21,158 nt of DNA from an uncultured Oscillospiraceae bacterium (GTDB lineage Bacteria; Bacillota; Clostridia; Oscillospirales; Acutalibacteraceae), in NCBI GenBank assembly GCA_900542375.1, contig UQNI01000034.1:1-21158 (forward strand). The letters run 5' to 3'. Shown in pieces: positions 19,906-21,158 of this stretch. Position numbers and translations under genes: made by a program. Below the pieces are notes generated by a model. It did not search any database and had not been told where the DNA came from. It saw only the letters and a list, made by a program, of their open reading frames with translations. The first letter of the stretch is position 1. Each line of letters starts with the position of its first letter.

Positions 19906-21158
19906 ATGAGTGAGCCATATGATAAAGAAAAATCAAAAAAGAATGCATCTCGCTTAAAAGAAATTATTCTTACTTTGCGTAAATATCACTTGCACCGTGG
20001 ATTTACACCGCAAAAGTTATATGGAATACTGGAAGATTTAGGTCCTACTTACGTAAAAATTGGTCAAATTCTTTCCATGCGGCAGGACATGCTTCCAAAA
20101 GCTTACTGCGATGAATTGACAAAACTGCGTTCCAATGTAAAACCTTTGGATTTCCAGGAAATTTGCGCCGTGTTAGATGAAGAATACGGCTGTTCTTATA
20201 AAGAAAAGTTTGCTCAAATTGATGAAAAACCACTGGGTTCTGCTTCCATTGCGCAGGTACATTCTGCTACATTAATCAATGGACAACAGGTTGTGATTAA
20301 AGTACAAAGACCTAATATTTACGAAACGATGTCCAAAGATATTACCATTTTAAAACGTGCAATCAGTATGGTGAAAATGGTAAGCAGCATTGGAAATGTA
20401 ATGGATTTAAAAGCGGTCATTGATGAAATATGGAATACAGCCAAAGAAGAGATGGACTTTTTATTGGAAGCGAAACATATGGACCGTTTTGCTGAATTAA
20501 ACAGCGGTATCAGTTATATTACGTACCCAAAAGTATATCATGACCTTACGACAAAGCATGTTTTGGTAATGGAACGTATTCATGGCATCCCGGTGGATAA
20601 AATGGACAAGCTGAAAGAATTGGGATACGATATGAATGAAATAGGTCAAAAACTGGCTGAAAATTTTGTAAAACAAATTCTGGACGATGCCTTTTTCCAT
20701 GCAGACCCGCATCCGGGCAATATTTGGATTATGGACGGTAAAATTGCTTGGTTGGATTTTGGAATGATGGGAAAGCTGACAGGACGTGATAAAGAGTTGT
20801 TTCGTTCTGCCGTAACTGCAATTGTAAACAATGATATTTATCAGTTAAAAAATGTATTTTTAACTTTAGGTACTGCCAAACAACCCATTGACCACGCTTT
20901 GCTGTATACAGATGTGGATGAAATGGTTTCACGTTATGGTAATTTGGAATTGGGAAATATGAATTTGGGCGTAGTGTTCCAAGAGTTTATGCATGTGGCA
21001 AACAAGCATCACATTTTGCTGCCGCAAAGCGTTACCATGTTGGGAAGAGGCGTTATGACCATTGAAGGTGTACTGCGTTTTTGTGCACCTGATATTAATT
21101 TGCTGCAAATTCTGGCAACAGCAATATTTCCGCTGACGCAGGAAGCAGCGCCGCCGGA
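19906..21158 (+). CDS. UbiB/AarF/ABC1 family atypical kinase (partial, 3' end beyond right edge)
   Basis: 417 codons are read before the window ends. Hallmarks of the UbiB (ADCK/COQ8) family are present: the KxGQ motif in YVKIGQILSMRQDMLP (Lys51-Gln54), the Ala-rich nucleotide loop PLGSASIAQVH (109-119), Lys132 in VVIKVQRP, the catalytic loop HADPHPGN (265-272) and LDFG (283-286) as the DFG equivalent. Proteins of this family act as ATPases/kinases that support isoprenoid-lipid (for example ubiquinone) biosynthesis in respiring bacteria. Strict anaerobic Bacillota carry them too, with unknown substrate. The missing C-terminus would hold the two hydrophobic helices common in bacterial UbiB. 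The start has AAAGGGG 8 nt upstream. Confidence 0.93.
   Translation, partial: MSEPYDKEKSKKNASRLKEIILTLRKYHLHRGFTPQKLYGILEDLGPTYVKIGQILSMRQDMLPKAYCDELTKLRSNVKPLDFQEICAVLDEEYGCSYKEKFAQIDEKPLGSASIAQVHSATLINGQQVVIKVQRPNIYETMSKDITILKRAISMVKMVSSIGNVMDLKAVIDEIWNTAKEEMDFLLEAKHMDRFAELNSGISYITYPKVYHDLTTKHVLVMERIHGIPVDKMDKLKELGYDMNEIGQKLAENFVKQILDDAFFHADPHPGNIWIMDGKIAWLDFGMMGKLTGRDKELFRSAVTAIVNNDIYQLKNVFLTLGTAKQPIDHALLYTDVDEMVSRYGNLELGNMNLGVVFQEFMHVANKHHILLPQSVTMLGRGVMTIEGVLRFCAPDINLLQILATAIFPLTQEAAPP

Overview
This 21.2 kb window is a low-GC chromosomal segment from a Bacillota (Firmicutes), most likely class Clostridia and possibly a Lachnospirales/Anaerotignum-like anaerobe. The assignment rests on gene content: class III fructose-bisphosphatase, ThyX instead of ThyA, a T-box ahead of alaS, a YlxP-type DUF503 protein and strong AGGAGG-type ribosome binding sites. 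It is inference, because no rRNA or other species marker is present. Almost everything is core housekeeping. I see no prophage, transposase, CRISPR array, tRNA or rRNA.

Layout. (1) 1-1461, minus strand: the N-terminal membrane half of an ABC exporter (cut by the left edge) and, upstream of it, a cyclophilin with its own promoter and terminator. (2) 1915-4650, plus strand: exodeoxyribonuclease III and class III FBPase, closed by a terminator. (3) 5304-10550: a six-gene operon, thyX-tmk-DJ-1/PfpI-5-formyl-THF cyclo-ligase-mltG-U32 protein, closed by a terminator. ThyX and Tmk make dTMP and dTDP, and the cyclo-ligase feeds the folate pool ThyX uses. MltG next to a TrhP-like U32 protein resembles the yrrL...yrrN-yrrO neighbourhood of Bacillus. 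(4) 10928-11533: an unrecognised lipoprotein with a long leader and its own terminator. (5) 11624-19826: a T-box-controlled alaS followed by a HIT protein, a PRPP-binding phosphoribosyltransferase, comEC, holA, an RNase M5-like Toprim protein and DUF503, probably read largely together. (6) 19906-end: a UbiB/AarF-family kinase-like gene with its own promoter, cut by the right edge.

The most unusual signal is non-coding. A repeat of about 100 bp occurs once in front of exoA-fbp and two or three times in tandem in front of the thyX operon. Each clear copy has an imperfect hairpin at its left, then about 36 bp, then a 17-bp palindrome (AAATTGC-NNN-GCAATTT), and exactly 10 bp later the start of an extended -10 box (TGTTATAAT, or TGTTATAAC in one copy). 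The -35 hexamer lies inside the palindrome. It therefore looks like a dispersed promoter/operator module, either a regulon signal or a small mobile promoter element.

Two further points deserve attention. The lipoprotein gene is flanked by direct repeats of a roughly 60-bp promoter segment, the second being the alaS promoter. The C-terminal metallo-beta-lactamase-like domain of ComEC has lost its metal-binding signature although the reading frame is intact.
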